Assembly (NCBI GenBank): GCA_963920665.1 | Contig: OY987269.1 | Location: 5,954,501-6,018,500, forward strand | DNA from: Straminergon stramineum | Lineage: Eukaryota > Streptophyta > Bryopsida > Hypnales > Calliergonaceae | Length of the DNA: 64,000 nt | Direction of reading: 5' to 3' | In this document: positions 38,501 through 50,460 of the stretch, piece by piece | Numbering within the stretch: position 1 is the stretch's first letter | Layout of the letters: every line of letters starts with the position of its first letter | Program-made: the position numbers and the translations under genes | Notes under the pieces: model-generated | What the model saw: the letters and a program-made list of their open reading frames with translations, nothing else | The model's database searches: none | What the model was told of the DNA's origin: nothing

Positions 38501-39595
38501 AGAGGATGGTATGACAAGTCCTTAAGATTAGCTTAGTAGGTAGGAGTAAGGGTAGTTGGGCCACCTTAGAGTGTGGGAAAAAAGAAAAGAGGAGAGGAGG
38601 AAAGAAAAGAGGGTGAGTCCATCGAATAAATTACTTTATGATTAGAATGGTGGTTCGTTGTCTCACAGCCCGGGAGTTCATGGCAAAGGAGGGAGAGCTT
38701 CCGGTGGGCATGATCACCGGCTCAAGTTCCGAGGTATGAGTTAAACTTTTTCCAACTCTTCTCAGATCCCTAACTAGAGATTAGTAACTTGGGCCGAGGT
38801 CTACCCTTTGGTCAAATCCTTAGGACTATAGGGCAAGTCATTTCCAGGGACATAAACTTAAAGAAGAAGGCCGTAGCTTTTCAAAACCCTAAGGCACGCC
38901 CAAATCACGCCAAAATTGAGAAAGTTATCACTGGATGAAGATTGGGCCAGATTGGATGAAGAATAGCTAAACCCCGGATTTGACAAAGAATCAAATAGAG
39001 TAGAAGGAGACTACCAATTAGGGTCCAGGGCCGAAGAGAAAAGTTAATCCCAAATCATAAGTTAGGAGAAATTAGCAGATGAAGTTTAGGTAAAGCTTAG
39101 ATGAAAATTTCTTAGGAATCCATGATCAGAGCCCAACTTCAGATCTGGGTAGGATCAATTCTTTTGAACCATCTCTAAAATTTTTGGATCTTTCTGAATT
39201 GGAGAACTAGGTGCAATCGATGGATGAAGTTTGAGGAACCGAGCAACAGTCAAACTTCATCCATCTATAACTTTGGCTAGGAAGGTCGGATAGGGTCGAG
39301 TTTTATATTTTTAGAAATGGAACAAGATGAACTAGAGGTTTCTTAGGTTATTTCTGTCCTGGAATAGGTTCCATCCAGATCATACAGTAGGCCATCCATT
39401 CGGTCGGCCAAAACATTGGCTAGATTAAGTGAATCTTGCAAATTTGGGGTCACTTAGGCACTCAGTAAAAAGATTCATTGCTTGGAAGGCACAGTGGACC
39501 ACACTTAGACACCCAAAAGTAGGAGTCACTTAGCCGAAATCCAGAACCTAGTTGTGTTTGCGAATTACCAAGGGTGGGTAATTTTGGCACTCACA
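35549..39595 (+). mobile_element. Giant LTR-like unit D, complete (4047 bp)
   Basis: Starts TGTGAGCCCCTA and ends TTGGCACTCACA, giving TG..CA termini with TGTGAG/CTCACA inverted ends. It is flanked by GGCTT (35544-35548) and AGCTT (39596-39600), a 5-bp duplication with one mismatch. The first 33 bases fold: GTGAGCCCCTA pairs perfectly with TAGGGGCTCAC at 35570-35580. A TATA box TATAAAAGGG lies at 36819. Three near-copies of 'gaagctttgaaccccctt' lie at 37320-37480, and a C run is at 37843-37852. Frames at 37778-38246 are low-complexity and not genes. No gag or pol is visible. Confidence 0.75.
36819..36828 (+). promoter_or_regulatory. TATA box of unit D
   Basis: TATAAAAGGG, conserved at 23535 in unit A and, more weakly, in B and C. 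In each it is followed by a 'ctctctcac/ctctcaac' pyrimidine-rich tract that could hold the transcription start. It divides a U3-like from an R/U5-like part and supports the LTR reading. Confidence 0.55.
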
Positions 39596-41530
39596 AGCTT
39601 CATCTTCTCTCATTGTTGTTGCATTGCTACCTTGTTGCTACTTGGACACTTCTCATTTGCTACCAAATTTGCTAGCAAAATGTCAATTGGTCGTATTTAG
39701 ATTGTTGTCTTGCACTGTTTGGTTGCTCTTTCAAATCTCCTACTTCTTGGTTTGGTATTTAATTTGGGTAATGACTTGTCTATTCTTGTAGGAATCTTAG
39801 TTGCCCCTAGTTTGGTATTGCTCCGATACTTGGAGGTTGAATTGTTGTCTTGTGAGTTGGATCTTTAGAATCGCCTTCGGTTCTAAAAAATTTCGATCTT
39901 CCTTGCTATCATCTTCTTCACCTTTGCAAATTCTAGTTCTTTCCACTTCTTGGTTCTTGGTAGTGCTACTATAAGCTCTTGTTTTCTTGTTACATGATAA
40001 CCTCATCCTTTGGATTGGACTGGCCTATAGTTGATTGTCTTGTGATTGTCATGGCAGCTTCCTAGCTTGACCTTGCCTATTGCATGAGATCTGGTATTGT
40101 TGCCTTGAATTCACGTTGGTTCACTTTTTTGCTTTCAATTTGCAAGCTAAAATATTCCTTTGCTTGTCATCTTGTACTTCTTTCTTTGCTTGTATTTTGT
40201 ATCCAAATCATTGATATAACAACTCCTAGCTAACTTCTTTGCCATGTCACTTGAGTCAGCTACTAGTTTGGTTAGTTACTGAAGAACCTCACAATTCTAG
40301 TTGTGCTACATTTGTGTGGCATTTTTGTTGTTGTTTAATTATTGACCACTATTGAATCCTAGGGAGTCTGAACTTGATGGATCTATGCATTGAGTCCAAT
40401 CATATGGCGACAGAAGATGGCAAGAAATCTCACCTTACATGAGTTATGTTTTGTAGGTTTGGTATTAATTTTAGGTTTTTTTTACAACATGTTATATAAG
40501 TTATTTCCTCGCAATTGCTTCTTCCCACTTCTATTCTTCCACTGCAAATCTGCTCTCCAATACATGCACAAGTTTTTTTTGGTTTGCAACCTTCTCTACT
40601 TGTACTTAGGGTTTAAGTTCTCTATTTGTTTTTCTAATTGCTTTCACATGCTACCTTTTCAATTGTGAATAAGAAACCTTGTGTGATTGGATTCATGTCC
40701 TTCAATATGATTGTAATTTTGCATGGCAACAATCTAGTTTGGAAATGTTGTGTATGCATGTCTATGGATTCATGTTCATTCCAGACAATGGTGCCAAATC
40801 ATGTGTATTTTGATTCTTGTTTTGGTAGAGCAGTTAGATATTGAATTATGAGACTAATATAATTGATACTAAAAGTTAGTTGCTTACACCAAATCTACTA
40901 ACATAAAAAGATTGACTTGTTGTGTAGAATTTTGTAGTCTTTATGCTTGATGGGACAACCTTATATCCTTATAGATACAAATTACTATTTATTCTTCTAA
41001 AATGAAATTGAAAATCCACTTTCATTTCTAGAACTCTTTTGTTTCTGTTATTGCAAAACATAGCTTCACTATGGAAGGATGGGTGCATGAAGACTTATAG
41101 AAAGCCTCTATATCCATCACTCTGTTTGTTGCCATTTTGCAACTACATATAAATGGAAAAATTTGTGACAAATTGGACATGAAAACTTTAATTTTTGGTT
41201 TACACATTCAACATTTATAACTTCAAGTATATGAGATATTATCCAAAACACCTCAAAACTTTTTAGTGGATTACATTCAAGCAACAAGGAGAATAAAATC
41301 TCTCTCATGGTTTGTCCTACCAGCTCTCTAGGCAAACCTTTATGACAAAGTTGCATGCTTCCAATATGAAAATCAATATAAAGGTCATACGAAAATCTAA
41401 AATCTACAAGCACAAACATATGTTGCCTCTTCATCTTGCAATAGTAGTCCAAGAAAATTTTGAAGTTTGCACAAGAAGTCCTCCAATCATCCCCATTGCA
41501 AGAGAAGACCAATAATTACAAACCAAAATT
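39596..41530. other. T-rich spacer, nothing recognised
   Basis: Positions 39600-40400 are rich in 'cttgttgc'-like phrases. A 131-codon minus-strand frame at 41512-41117 has no domain support and runs against the neighbouring transposase remnant. No RNA gene was seen. Confidence 0.4.
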
Positions 41531-41560
41531 ATTTGGGCCCCACACTAGGACTATACCCAC

Positions 41561-41844
41561 ACAACAATCATAAGTGATTGTTGGAGGGCATATAATACTA
41601 CTTAATTGAATCAATCAGGCTATGAGCATCTCAAAATGAATCACTTTGAATTTTTCAAAGATACTATTAATAAGGCTCACACAAATTCTATAGAGGGAAA
41701 TTAGATGCATGTCAAGAAATCCTTGAAGACTAGTATATCCAAACACCATCTAGAAACCTACATAAGTAAGTTTATGTGGAGAAGAAAGTTTGTGAATGGA
41801 AGAAATAGAGATGCTTTCTTGACTTTTTGTGAGCATGTTACTTA
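41561..41844 (+). pseudogene. Merlin / IS1595 (ISXO2)-type transposase remnant
   Basis: One frame reads TTIISDCWRAYNTT, stop, LNQSGYEHLKMNHFEFF... AHTNSIEGN, stop, MHVKKSL... ISKFMWRRKF... FLTFCEHV. The SDCWRAY block with the second catalytic Asp, the 'H.NSIEG.W..VK' block and the FMWR block are hallmarks of the DDE_Tnp_IS1595 family used by Merlin elements. The second stop (TAG) sits where the family has Trp. The N-terminal zinc ribbon and first catalytic Asp are not recognisable upstream, so only the C-terminal half survives. It is dead. Confidence 0.72.
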
Positions 41845-41972
41845 ATACCACCTTAATGTAGCTCCCACGTAGAATGAGCAATAGAGCCCTAATTATTTAT
41901 TGTCAAGTCTCTCCTTGTTTCAAGTCTCACTAATATATATTTAATTACTTACTACCCGTGAAGGGTCCAATA

Positions 41973-41994
41973 TTGGGCCCCCACACTAAGACCG
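41973..41994. repeat. Direct repeat flanking the transposase remnant
   Basis: 'ttgggcccccacactaagac' here matches 'ttgggccccacactaggac' at 41533-41553, on the other side of the transposase fragment. It could be duplicated target or element-end sequence. Too long for a simple Merlin target duplication. Confidence 0.45.
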
Positions 41995-42017
41995 TGCCTA
42001 AACCTCTGCTTATCATT

Positions 42018-42360
42018 GGGTGGACTCCTTGAACTCAACCAGCTATGGTGACACGACGATAATCAACCCGAAAGGAGAGAAAGCACTGTTCCAGGTTTTC
42101 ATGGTGTCAACCTCACCGATCAACATCAACAACAATACCAATTTAGAACGAGCATGAAGACTGAGGATGTCACATACGATCAAAGAAGAGCGCCATGGCC
42201 AAACGTTGATTGGAAGCTGAAGTCTCAAACGCCAAACCGTTCCACTCCAAAACACTGCTCGACGCTTGCTGAGAAGAGTATCTAAGATTGGCTTAATTGA
42301 GGAATAACGGATTCCAAAACGAAGGGTGAGTCACAAACAACACCGTGGACTCACCGGAGC
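42018..42360. repeat. Promoter-like duplicated segment, partial copy
   Basis: Matches 8831-9178 and 43217-43560: 'ccttgaactcaaccagctat', 'gcactgttccaggtttt' and 'gaggatgtcacata'. It is the 3' half only and lies in tandem with the full copy that follows. Confidence 0.65.
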
Positions 42361-42836
42361 TGCTCTGTTACGCTAATAATGGCAGACTGAGCAAGAGACG
42401 ATGGAAACAAACGCTCGATGATGTGCGTTACAAGCCTAGCGAGGACAGCCTGTTCACCGACAGCAGCCCCATTTGCAGTGAGAATGACTGACAAAAGTTG
42501 AGAGGAGCAAAGGTACGGAGACGATCGAATCCAGATTTCAAGTAGAACAGTCCTTCGTAACAGACTATACAAATTCCATTGAGAATTGTCGTTCTCTCTG
42601 ATTTCTAAACCACGATTCCATGTGAAATCGAGCCCCTGTTTTTGACTCTCTAGCTTTTTAGCTTCTCTGCTCTTTGTTCTTGAGCTTCACTTGAACTCTT
42701 GTTCACCCTTCACGGAACGGAGCGTGCCAGTCAAACTAGTATTTAGACGGTGATTTCTGCAGCTACTGCTAATTTTTCTCTTCATCCGGTGGTCGGAAGT
42801 TTCATGAAGTTTCAGTGCGATTGTGTTGCTGGAGAG
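42361..42836. other. Spacer between the two right-hand copies
   Basis: Balanced composition, possibly part of the same duplicated neighbourhood, but I found no match to the left-hand locus. No supported gene. Confidence 0.35.
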
Positions 42837-43555
42837 AATATTGAGAACAAGGTGGAGACTACGGTACACAGTTAGTTTCTACTTACACTACTCTGGCCAC
42901 AAAGAAAATGAATCCATGAGGTTGGGACACTGCATCAGGGGTTCAGCTGGTGTTCATCCCTTAATCTAAATGCACATGTGGTCAAAGGAGCAAGTGACAC
43001 CATCTACTGACATAACTTTCACTCAAATAGCTTTTGCATACTGGGTTCAAATAACGCATTCCTTGGTGCGATGGAATCCTCTTTCATTCGCCGACAATTA
43101 CAATTACATTTAAAAATGACCCCAAAAATTAACGACTCTCATAAATGGAACCACGCTTACCAGCAAAGAGTGGAGACTTAGATGCTCCTGCCTTAAAATG
43201 AAAAACGTTTTCTTGTCACTGGATGGACAACTTGACCTCATCCAGCTAAGGTGACACGAACAGCACAACCCGAAAGGAGCGAAAGCACTGTTCCAGGTTT
43301 TCATGGGATCAAAAATCATCGAGCAACATGAACAACGACAACAATTTAAATAGAACGAGCATGAAGAGGATGTCACATACCATCACAGGCGAGCGCTATG
43401 GCCACAAGCTGATCGGCAGCTGAAGACAAGAACGCCAGACCCTTCCACTCCAGAACACAACTTGACGCCTTCAATTCACGAGCAGCTGAGGAGAGTATCT
43501 ATCTAGGATGTGCTTAATTGAGGAAGAACGGATTCCAAAACGAAAGGCGAGACAA
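42837..43555. repeat. Promoter-like duplicated segment, copy 2 (full)
   Basis: Full-length counterpart of 8455-9178 in the same orientation. Differences include small indels that break every reading frame shared with copy 1, so any coding role would be lost in at least one copy. It leads within about 200 bp into the second copy of the large segmental duplication. Confidence 0.7.
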
Positions 43556-44787
43556 AAACATTACCGCGGACTCATCGAGGATCCTCCGCAACCCTCAGGA
43601 CGACTGAGCAAGAGTCGATGGACACAAATGCTCGGAGATTTGTGACAATATCTCTCGTGAAACCCTGACTCAAAAGCGAAGATATTTATGGACAGAAGCT
43701 CTCAGCCACTGGGAATGATGAAAGTCATGATGGGCCGGCAGACTGACCGAGAGTAGCTGAACACGATGATTTTCATTCATCCGTTCGCTTGGTCAGTTGA
43801 AGTCCTGATTTTGCTTACAAGTTGCTTCTCGCAGGCCTACGCAAATTCCAGTAGAATTTGTCGTCCTCTTCGTTTCCGACACGACAATTGTTTATGGAAT
43901 CAGACCCCTATTGAAGACTATAAAATATAGCAATGGTAAAATTTTCAAATTTTTCAACCCTATTTTGTATAAGATATGTATTTATTTCAATCATTCTTCA
44001 ACAATTTAGAATAATTTCAACTTTTTGCAACAAAATTAATTTTGAAGTTCTTCTGACATGTAAAGGACTTGTGATTTCATCTATGAAAAATAAAACAAAA
44101 TTACTTTCATTCATAAGTAGTGAAAATATATTGCATATCAAGCAAGGAATATTGAGGCTGAATGAGTATATGTTTTTAGGGTGCATCGTAAGGCAAGTAT
44201 TGTCAAACCAACACACTATGGAAATTGGTTCTAAGATAAGCAAATCAAAATTGTCCTTATCCCAATTGTAATTCCTAGTTTTTTCACATAATTTTTCCCT
44301 ATTGCATCCAAATTGAGTGAAAAATCAACAAGAATATGTATTATGAAAACTTAGTGTGGAATTGGGGTTGATAGTTTGGAATTGGGTTGAGAAGTCATAA
44401 TTTTATAAATTCAATGAACATTGTCATGTGACTTCAGTCTATTCATGGCAATGAACTCCTTTATTATAATATAGTGGCTTGGAGGATGCTTTTGGATTAC
44501 CATTACAAACTTATAGGAGGGAATAAAAAACAAGAATACTTTCAATAACATAAAGCATAGTCCAAGATGTATAATTTGACATATGTGAGTATTGAAAATA
44601 TTCTAATTTTTTTATATGACAAACTATGTAACTGAAATGAATAATATAGTTTAAACAATGTCAATCTATAGATTAGATTTGGTCGAAAACAATTCTAAAA
44701 GTAGATGCTATTTGGGGGGATTTTCTTAAAACCAAAAATTATGTGGAAATAAAAAATTCTTATCAAATATTCTATTTTTAGCATCAA

Positions 44788-46718
44788 CTAGAAACCACGA
44801 ACTAATGCATTTATTGATCCTAAAACCTCTTGGATGTTGTTAATGGTGTTGCGATGAAGATCATTAAAGATCTCCATGCGATGATCCATTTGTAAATCAT
44901 CATCCAAAAAGTAAATTTGCACAAATCTTATTCTATGATCTATTTTGGGCTTTAAATTTTTAATATGATGGCATAACTCTCCATTTACACGAAAAATATA
45001 CACCCCTTGACCCTCCACTTAGCAAGACTGAAACTTACTATGCATACTTATAAATGAAAAGGCTTGATTCTATTTTCTAACAGGTTTTAGAAATCGTTGA
45101 GAGTTAGGTGTATTGCCCATGAAAAGCTCATGGAGCATTCAATGGATGATAGGATGGCTAACATGTTCATTGTTAAGTGCCATTGTAACAATAAATTGTC
45201 ATCTTTTCTTTCCTAAAATGAAATGATAAACATTTTGGACATTGGATGCACATGGATCCAACACCATCAATATTAACATCTACATAGTCATTAGTTGTAA
45301 ACAAAGCCCGAGTCCTAGTCTAAGAGAGATGACAATCATAAATTGAAGCTAGGATAAAAAAATCCTAAATCCTAAACTCTACAACAATGAAACTTTGTAG
45401 TACAAATTCACAAAGAAAGATTTAGGATAGGATAATAAAAATCCTAAATTGTAACCTTTAAATCCATCAAAGGTGAAAACTTTTGTAAAAAATACTAAAA
45501 AAAAAAAAAAGTTTAAAAATAAGGGTTTAAAGTAGGATTATAAAAATCCAAACCCTAAACCTTAAAACCCATGAAGAGTAGAAACTTCATGGTGCACAAT
45601 AAAAAAAAAGTAGGCTAGAGATTGCAAATATATATCTTGTATTTCAAAAATTTGCACCTTTTGAATATGATCCACTTTGTTCCAAATGCTTTGTTTCCTA
45701 AAATCCACCAAACATCCAAATATATTCAACAAAAAAAATTTGGATTTTGGAGCCTCTTGCAAAAGTTAAGTCCAATTTCATCAAATTACTCACAATAGAT
45801 CAAACTATTGAAATTAGATTCAATTATTCAAGTTTGCCTCAATTTGTTCAAATGAAGCTCAAATAAATGCTCAAGTTGTTCAAATTAGGCTTTAATTATG
45901 TCAAATTATTGAAATTAGGTTAGATTGTAGTGATGAAATTTGACTCAAATTGCTCAAATGAAGCTCAAAATTATAGTGACCTCTGTAATATCACATCTTT
46001 ACATTATATAATATTACCGAAGTATAATGAGCATTGAGAATGGTTGTTGAAGAGAGGTGATATTAGAGAAGATTGACAAAGTGACATTAAAGAGGTGTGA
46101 TTTTGATTACTTCTTTTGGCTTCAAAATCCCATCTAAATAGGTCAAATCATTAGATTGAGATTCAAATTAGAATTCAATTGTTCAAATGAAGCTCAAATT
46201 GTTTAAACAAAGCTCAATCTTCAAACCACCAATCTATCTTGAAGTCAAATTTGCTCAAAGTAAATGTAAAGAAATTTGAGTACTTTGGAGGCATTGTTGA
46301 GATTATTTGAATATTTGAACACTACCACTTGATAAAGTTCTTGCCTCACAAACAATGGTGACTAAAATCGAAGAATTGAAATCATAAATTTGCAAATTTC
46401 AAAGACTTTGTGAATACATGAATTGTTGTGGAATTCAAAATTGCTTCAATCTAACAAATTTTTCAAATCATTTGGTAATAACAATAGAACATTAAAATCA
46501 TGAAACCTCAAATCTCACAAAATCACAAAATCGTGGAAGTGCAATGAAGTTTGAAGCCAAAAGAAGCAATCAAAATGACACCTCTCTAATATCACTCTGT
46601 CAATCCTCTCAAATATCACCTCTTTTCAATGGCCATTTTCAAACCCTAATGTATTTCTGTAATATCACATAATTTGGAGATGTGATATTACAGGGGTCAC
46701 TATGATTTTAGTAGTATG
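44788..46718. mobile_element. 1.9-kb insertion absent from duplicate copy 1
   Basis: Positions 16100 and following in copy 1 run straight from 'agcatcaattgaacc', whereas copy 2 has about 1.9 kb between the same flanks. The interior holds a degenerate tandem tract of 'tcaaattgctcaaatgaagc' units (45770-45970 and 46140-46260) and a smaller TIR element at 45967-46709. No transposase frame was recognised. Confidence 0.5.
45967..46709. mobile_element. TIR element with inverted repeats of about 160 bp
   Basis: The left arm starts 'aaaattatagtgacctctg' and 'taatatcacatc'; the right arm (46540-46709) is its reverse complement, ending 'gggtcactatgatttt'. The arms also share 'gaagcaatcaaaatgacacc' in complement. 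Long arms with a short non-coding middle suit a MULE-type or foldback non-autonomous element. No target duplication could be fixed. Confidence 0.6.
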
Positions 46719-47445
46719 ATTGAACCTTATTTATCATAAATAAAAATATAAAATTCAAAAAAAGAATGTTGAATTTATTCTACACTTATGGTTGAGGAAA
46801 AATAATTGGTCTGTATAAATTAGAGGGAATAAATAATATGTTGACAATAGTACAACTAGCTGTACTATAGAAGCATATTTAGTGACTACCTTGGGTGCCT
46901 TATTTTGAAGGTAGATCTATGACAAGGATTCATTGTATACTTGTGATAAGGTAAAATCATCTAATTGTAACCTATATCTAGTGCAATTCCCTACAAACTC
47001 TTGTATAAAATACATCCTCAATTTATATGAGCTGTGGGGCACTTTTTCAATATAAATATTTTTAATAGTTTGAAAATTCATAGTTTGTTTATTCTTAGAG
47101 TGTCCCAAAATTGCATGTTAAGAAAAATCAATCTAGGATACTCTTTTGATGAGATCAAACAAAAAATAGGCAATTTGATTATTCTAACAATACTCAATTG
47201 TTTATTTGAATGCATGAATGTAGATGTAGTTTCCTTTTTATATATAGATATCTTCATTTGCAATTGTTGGCTACATGAGCACCTCCCTATATTATATTTG
47301 TCACACAAAATCAAAACATTAAGGGCCAAAACCTCTCATTTTTAGTCTATGATGATTGAATTGAAAAATTTGTTTCTGATTTTAGAACCAAGAGATTTTT
47401 ATATTGTGAATCCTTATAGTTTAATAGGGAGGCTTTGACTCTCGG

Positions 47446-47740
47446 CATTAGATGTTTTTCTGGGCCCTTGGAGGGTTGCATGTTCCCTTGCGTTCCCAGA
47501 CCCTGGGATCTGCCCTACAATGCCCCACAGTAGCTGCCTGACGTGGCACAACGACTGCCACATCATTTTTTCATTTAAAAAAAAAATTCAAAAAAAAATT
47601 TCAACGTTTTTTTTTCAATTTTTCATTTTAAAAAAAATTCAAAAAAAAAATCTGACAACAGCCCTTCTTGGACTGCTAGGGGAACAACATTGGAAACAAG
47701 CCTAAAATGGCCCTCCAGACCCCCCCAAAAACATCTAATG
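47446..47740. mobile_element. TIR MITE with preserved empty site
   Basis: The left end CATTAGATGTTTTT and right end AAAAACATCTAATG are inverted repeats that continue as 'tggaggg/ccctcca'. The interior has 'ctgacgtggcacaacg' and A/T homopolymers. The paralogous site in copy 1 (near 16835) lacks the whole 295 bp, which shows a clean insertion. A related interior recurs at 61712-62005. Confidence 0.75.
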
Positions 47741-49194
47741 TATGAATTCCAATTTTTCAAATGTTATCATCTTACAATAAATGATTAATTCTTGTATTTT
47801 CTCCTATAGTGAAAAAATCCTCAATTTTTTATTAAGTGTGACTAATAGGGTAGAGGGTTGTAAAACCAACAAGGGTTTGTAAAATGGTCTAATTGTATGC
47901 AAAATGAATATGGAAGAGCTTTAATGCATGTCTATAGTACATATCGTGATTAAGTCACATTTCAAAGAAGTTTAAAGTTTGTACAAGAGAAATGCATTTA
48001 TATCCTAAAATAACCACTTGGGCACATTGGAACCATTTTATTCCTAGTTTATACCAATCTAGGGGTGAAGGGGAAAATTATATGAAGGATTTGATTGCCT
48101 AAAATTGAGAAGTCGTTGGAAAATAGTTTAGACCATGAAATGAGAAGTTACAAGTCTACATGAAGGCCTAGTGTCATAGGACTATTGTTGTTTCTTCAAT
48201 ATTCATTTTGCATAGTTCTATGAAACAACAATAGTCCTTAAATTTTGATTCCCTTGGAATTATAGATTAGACCCACCTCAAGGAAATAAGTTTGACCAAA
48301 ATTCTAGGGATCTTCCTTGAAAATTACTATTTTGAGATGTTTGATGCTTTTTTAGTATTTTAGACTAATTTCAAGGTCATAACTTCCAAAGGAAGACTTC
48401 TCCACGGCTTGGAGAGGGAGACTTTTTAATTTTTTGGACCTCTTTTTTTTTGTATAAACAAGGTCTTTGAAGACTATGTGTTTTACATTCAACCCTTAGA
48501 GCATCCTCAATGCATGTGGTATCTTGGCATTGTAACGCCAATTGAAAGGAAGGGCTAGTCGAAGGATTGAAAAAAGGATCCAATGCAACATGTATTAAGT
48601 TCTACAATTTAGAGGTTGCACAATAGAGTTTTCCATATTAGAAAGCATGTCATGAGAAACAAGAAAGCTTGGTCGATAGAATTATGATGAGGGCCACTGA
48701 GGATGTGACAAAATGGATCCTTCATTAGAAGAAAGAGTTTGAATAGTGCTTTCAACTACGTTTGACTTGTCCTAAGTTATGTGAGCATTAGAAGTGTCAA
48801 TATCATACTAAATGACTCCCTAAAATCCAAGGCCAAAAACATGCCTTGGTACTTTGCTTTTAGAGTGGCCAAATGTTGCTTTTGCATTAAAGATGTTCTT
48901 ACCTTACATGATAGTTGCATGAACCATTCGTAAAATTGAAAAACAATTGATCCATTCCAATAGGAAATTCCAACATTTTTTATTTGGGCCATAAGCTAGG
49001 TCTTGAAAGTGTGCCTTCAAATCTGATCACATTTTGGGGGAAGCAAAATTCCTTGAAACATTTATGAATAAATTTTCATATAAAGGAAAATGGAACTGAC
49101 ATCTAATTCAAGTTCTTTCATATTTTTTGGACTTTTTTGGAATTAGTTACAAATTTTTTAAGATGAAGTGCAAAGCTTATTAGAAACATTCATT

Positions 49195-50110
49195 TCCTAT
49201 AATGTACAATATCTAGAAAGAAAAATAGATACTGCTAATCTATTTGAGCCATTCAAAGAATTTTGCACAATGTCCATTACAATTCGTACATTTTGGTAAG
49301 CATAATTATCACTATATCTTTATGCAATTTCAATCAAGTCTACGAAATTTCAATTTCAAAAAAATCAAAACTCTATTTTTGTTGAATTTTTTAAGTGAAT
49401 TTTCATGGCTTTACAAGATAATTTATTGAAAACATTTGGTGATGAATTTTCAAAATTTGATTGTTGAGATATGTTAGAAAGACCTATGTGCACATTTTTC
49501 CATCTCCAATTTTTTCTAAAAAATTGAAAATTCATGCTAAAGACAATTGAGAAGACAATTCAATGTATGTGTGTGGGAGGGGTCTATGCCTATATTTTGT
49601 AAAATAGACATCTATTTATCCTAACTAAATTTTGGCATTTTCCCTATACACTATAAGTATTTTTTTACATTTGAGCTTGATGGTACAATATATTGCCAAA
49701 ATCTAATTATAATAAAGAGATATGTATTTTTAAAAGTTAGAACATTATCCCCTCAATATTGAAATCTTTAAAGAGGGAATTTTGTAAACTTTTTTGAGAT
49801 ACTTGTTGAAGGAAAGATGTGAATATGGATGTTTCCTATATATCTCTACAATTGAATTAAAAAAATTCATCACTAATATTTTTAAACGAATTATTATTTA
49901 AAAGCTTGAAAATGAAATGAAAAAATTCACCCAAAATGGAGTTTTGCTTTTTTGAAATTGAAATGTGTCATGCATGATTGAAATTGTATCAGGATGCAAT
50001 GATAATTATACTTATAAAATATACCCAATTATAATCTATATTGTGCAAAATTCTTTGAATGGCTCAAATGCACAAGGGGGTATGTTTCTTTCCAGGTATT
50101 GTACATTACT
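49195..50110. repeat. Long imperfect inverted repeat of about 0.9 kb
   Basis: 'tttgagccattcaaagaatt' at 49236 returns in reverse complement at about 50045-50070. The two arms can be followed from 'aatgtacaatatc' outside to about 49650 in the middle, with indels. The arms are clearly diverged. It could be an old foldback element or a hairpin-RNA locus. No ORF of note. Confidence 0.6.
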
Positions 50111-50330
50111 CATAAAGGTAGAACCTCTCATAGTGCATTCTCTGCTAGTGCATAATATGTACTTCGCTAGTGCATAATAGCGTTGATTGACATCTTTAGT
50201 CATTTAATTTATATTTTGATTGATGATTGCATAGATGGAAGGGGAACTATTGCTCGGAGTTGTTTTGTTAATCCCAAGTAACAATCAAAAGTTGAAGTTG
50301 ACCAATTCTCAAGTCATAAAGTGCAGTAGG

Positions 50331-50393
50331 AAGATCATTTTGGGACAAAAATTTAAGGCCAACAAGAAGATCATTTTGGGACGGAGGGAGTAG
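50331..50393. mobile_element. Stowaway-like MITE end (remnant)
   Basis: 'gatcattttgggac' occurs twice in 50 bp, and the second copy runs into GGGACGGAGGGAGTA, the complement of the CTCCCTCCGTCCC end typical of Stowaway MITEs, with TA outside. No opposite end is visible within 300 bp upstream. Confidence 0.45.
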
Positions 50394-50460
50394 TAGAGAG
50401 GTTTGTGGATGGACCCAATTTCAAAGATTTTTTCAGGAAAGTAGTACTGTAGTGTAGTTA

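Larger units (their letters stand above)
43765..49015 (+). repeat. Segmental duplication, copy 2
   Basis: Direct counterpart of 14820-18110, expanded by two insertions (about 44788-46718 and 47446-47740). The flanks of each insertion rejoin cleanly when compared with copy 1, for example 'tttttagcatcaa' before and 'gattgaaccttattt' after the first. No intact gene. Confidence 0.75.

Noticed and set aside
41117..41512. 131-codon minus-strand frame with a CPIC-like motif
   Set aside because: Only one Cys pair, no family match I can name, and opposite in strand to the adjacent transposase fossil.
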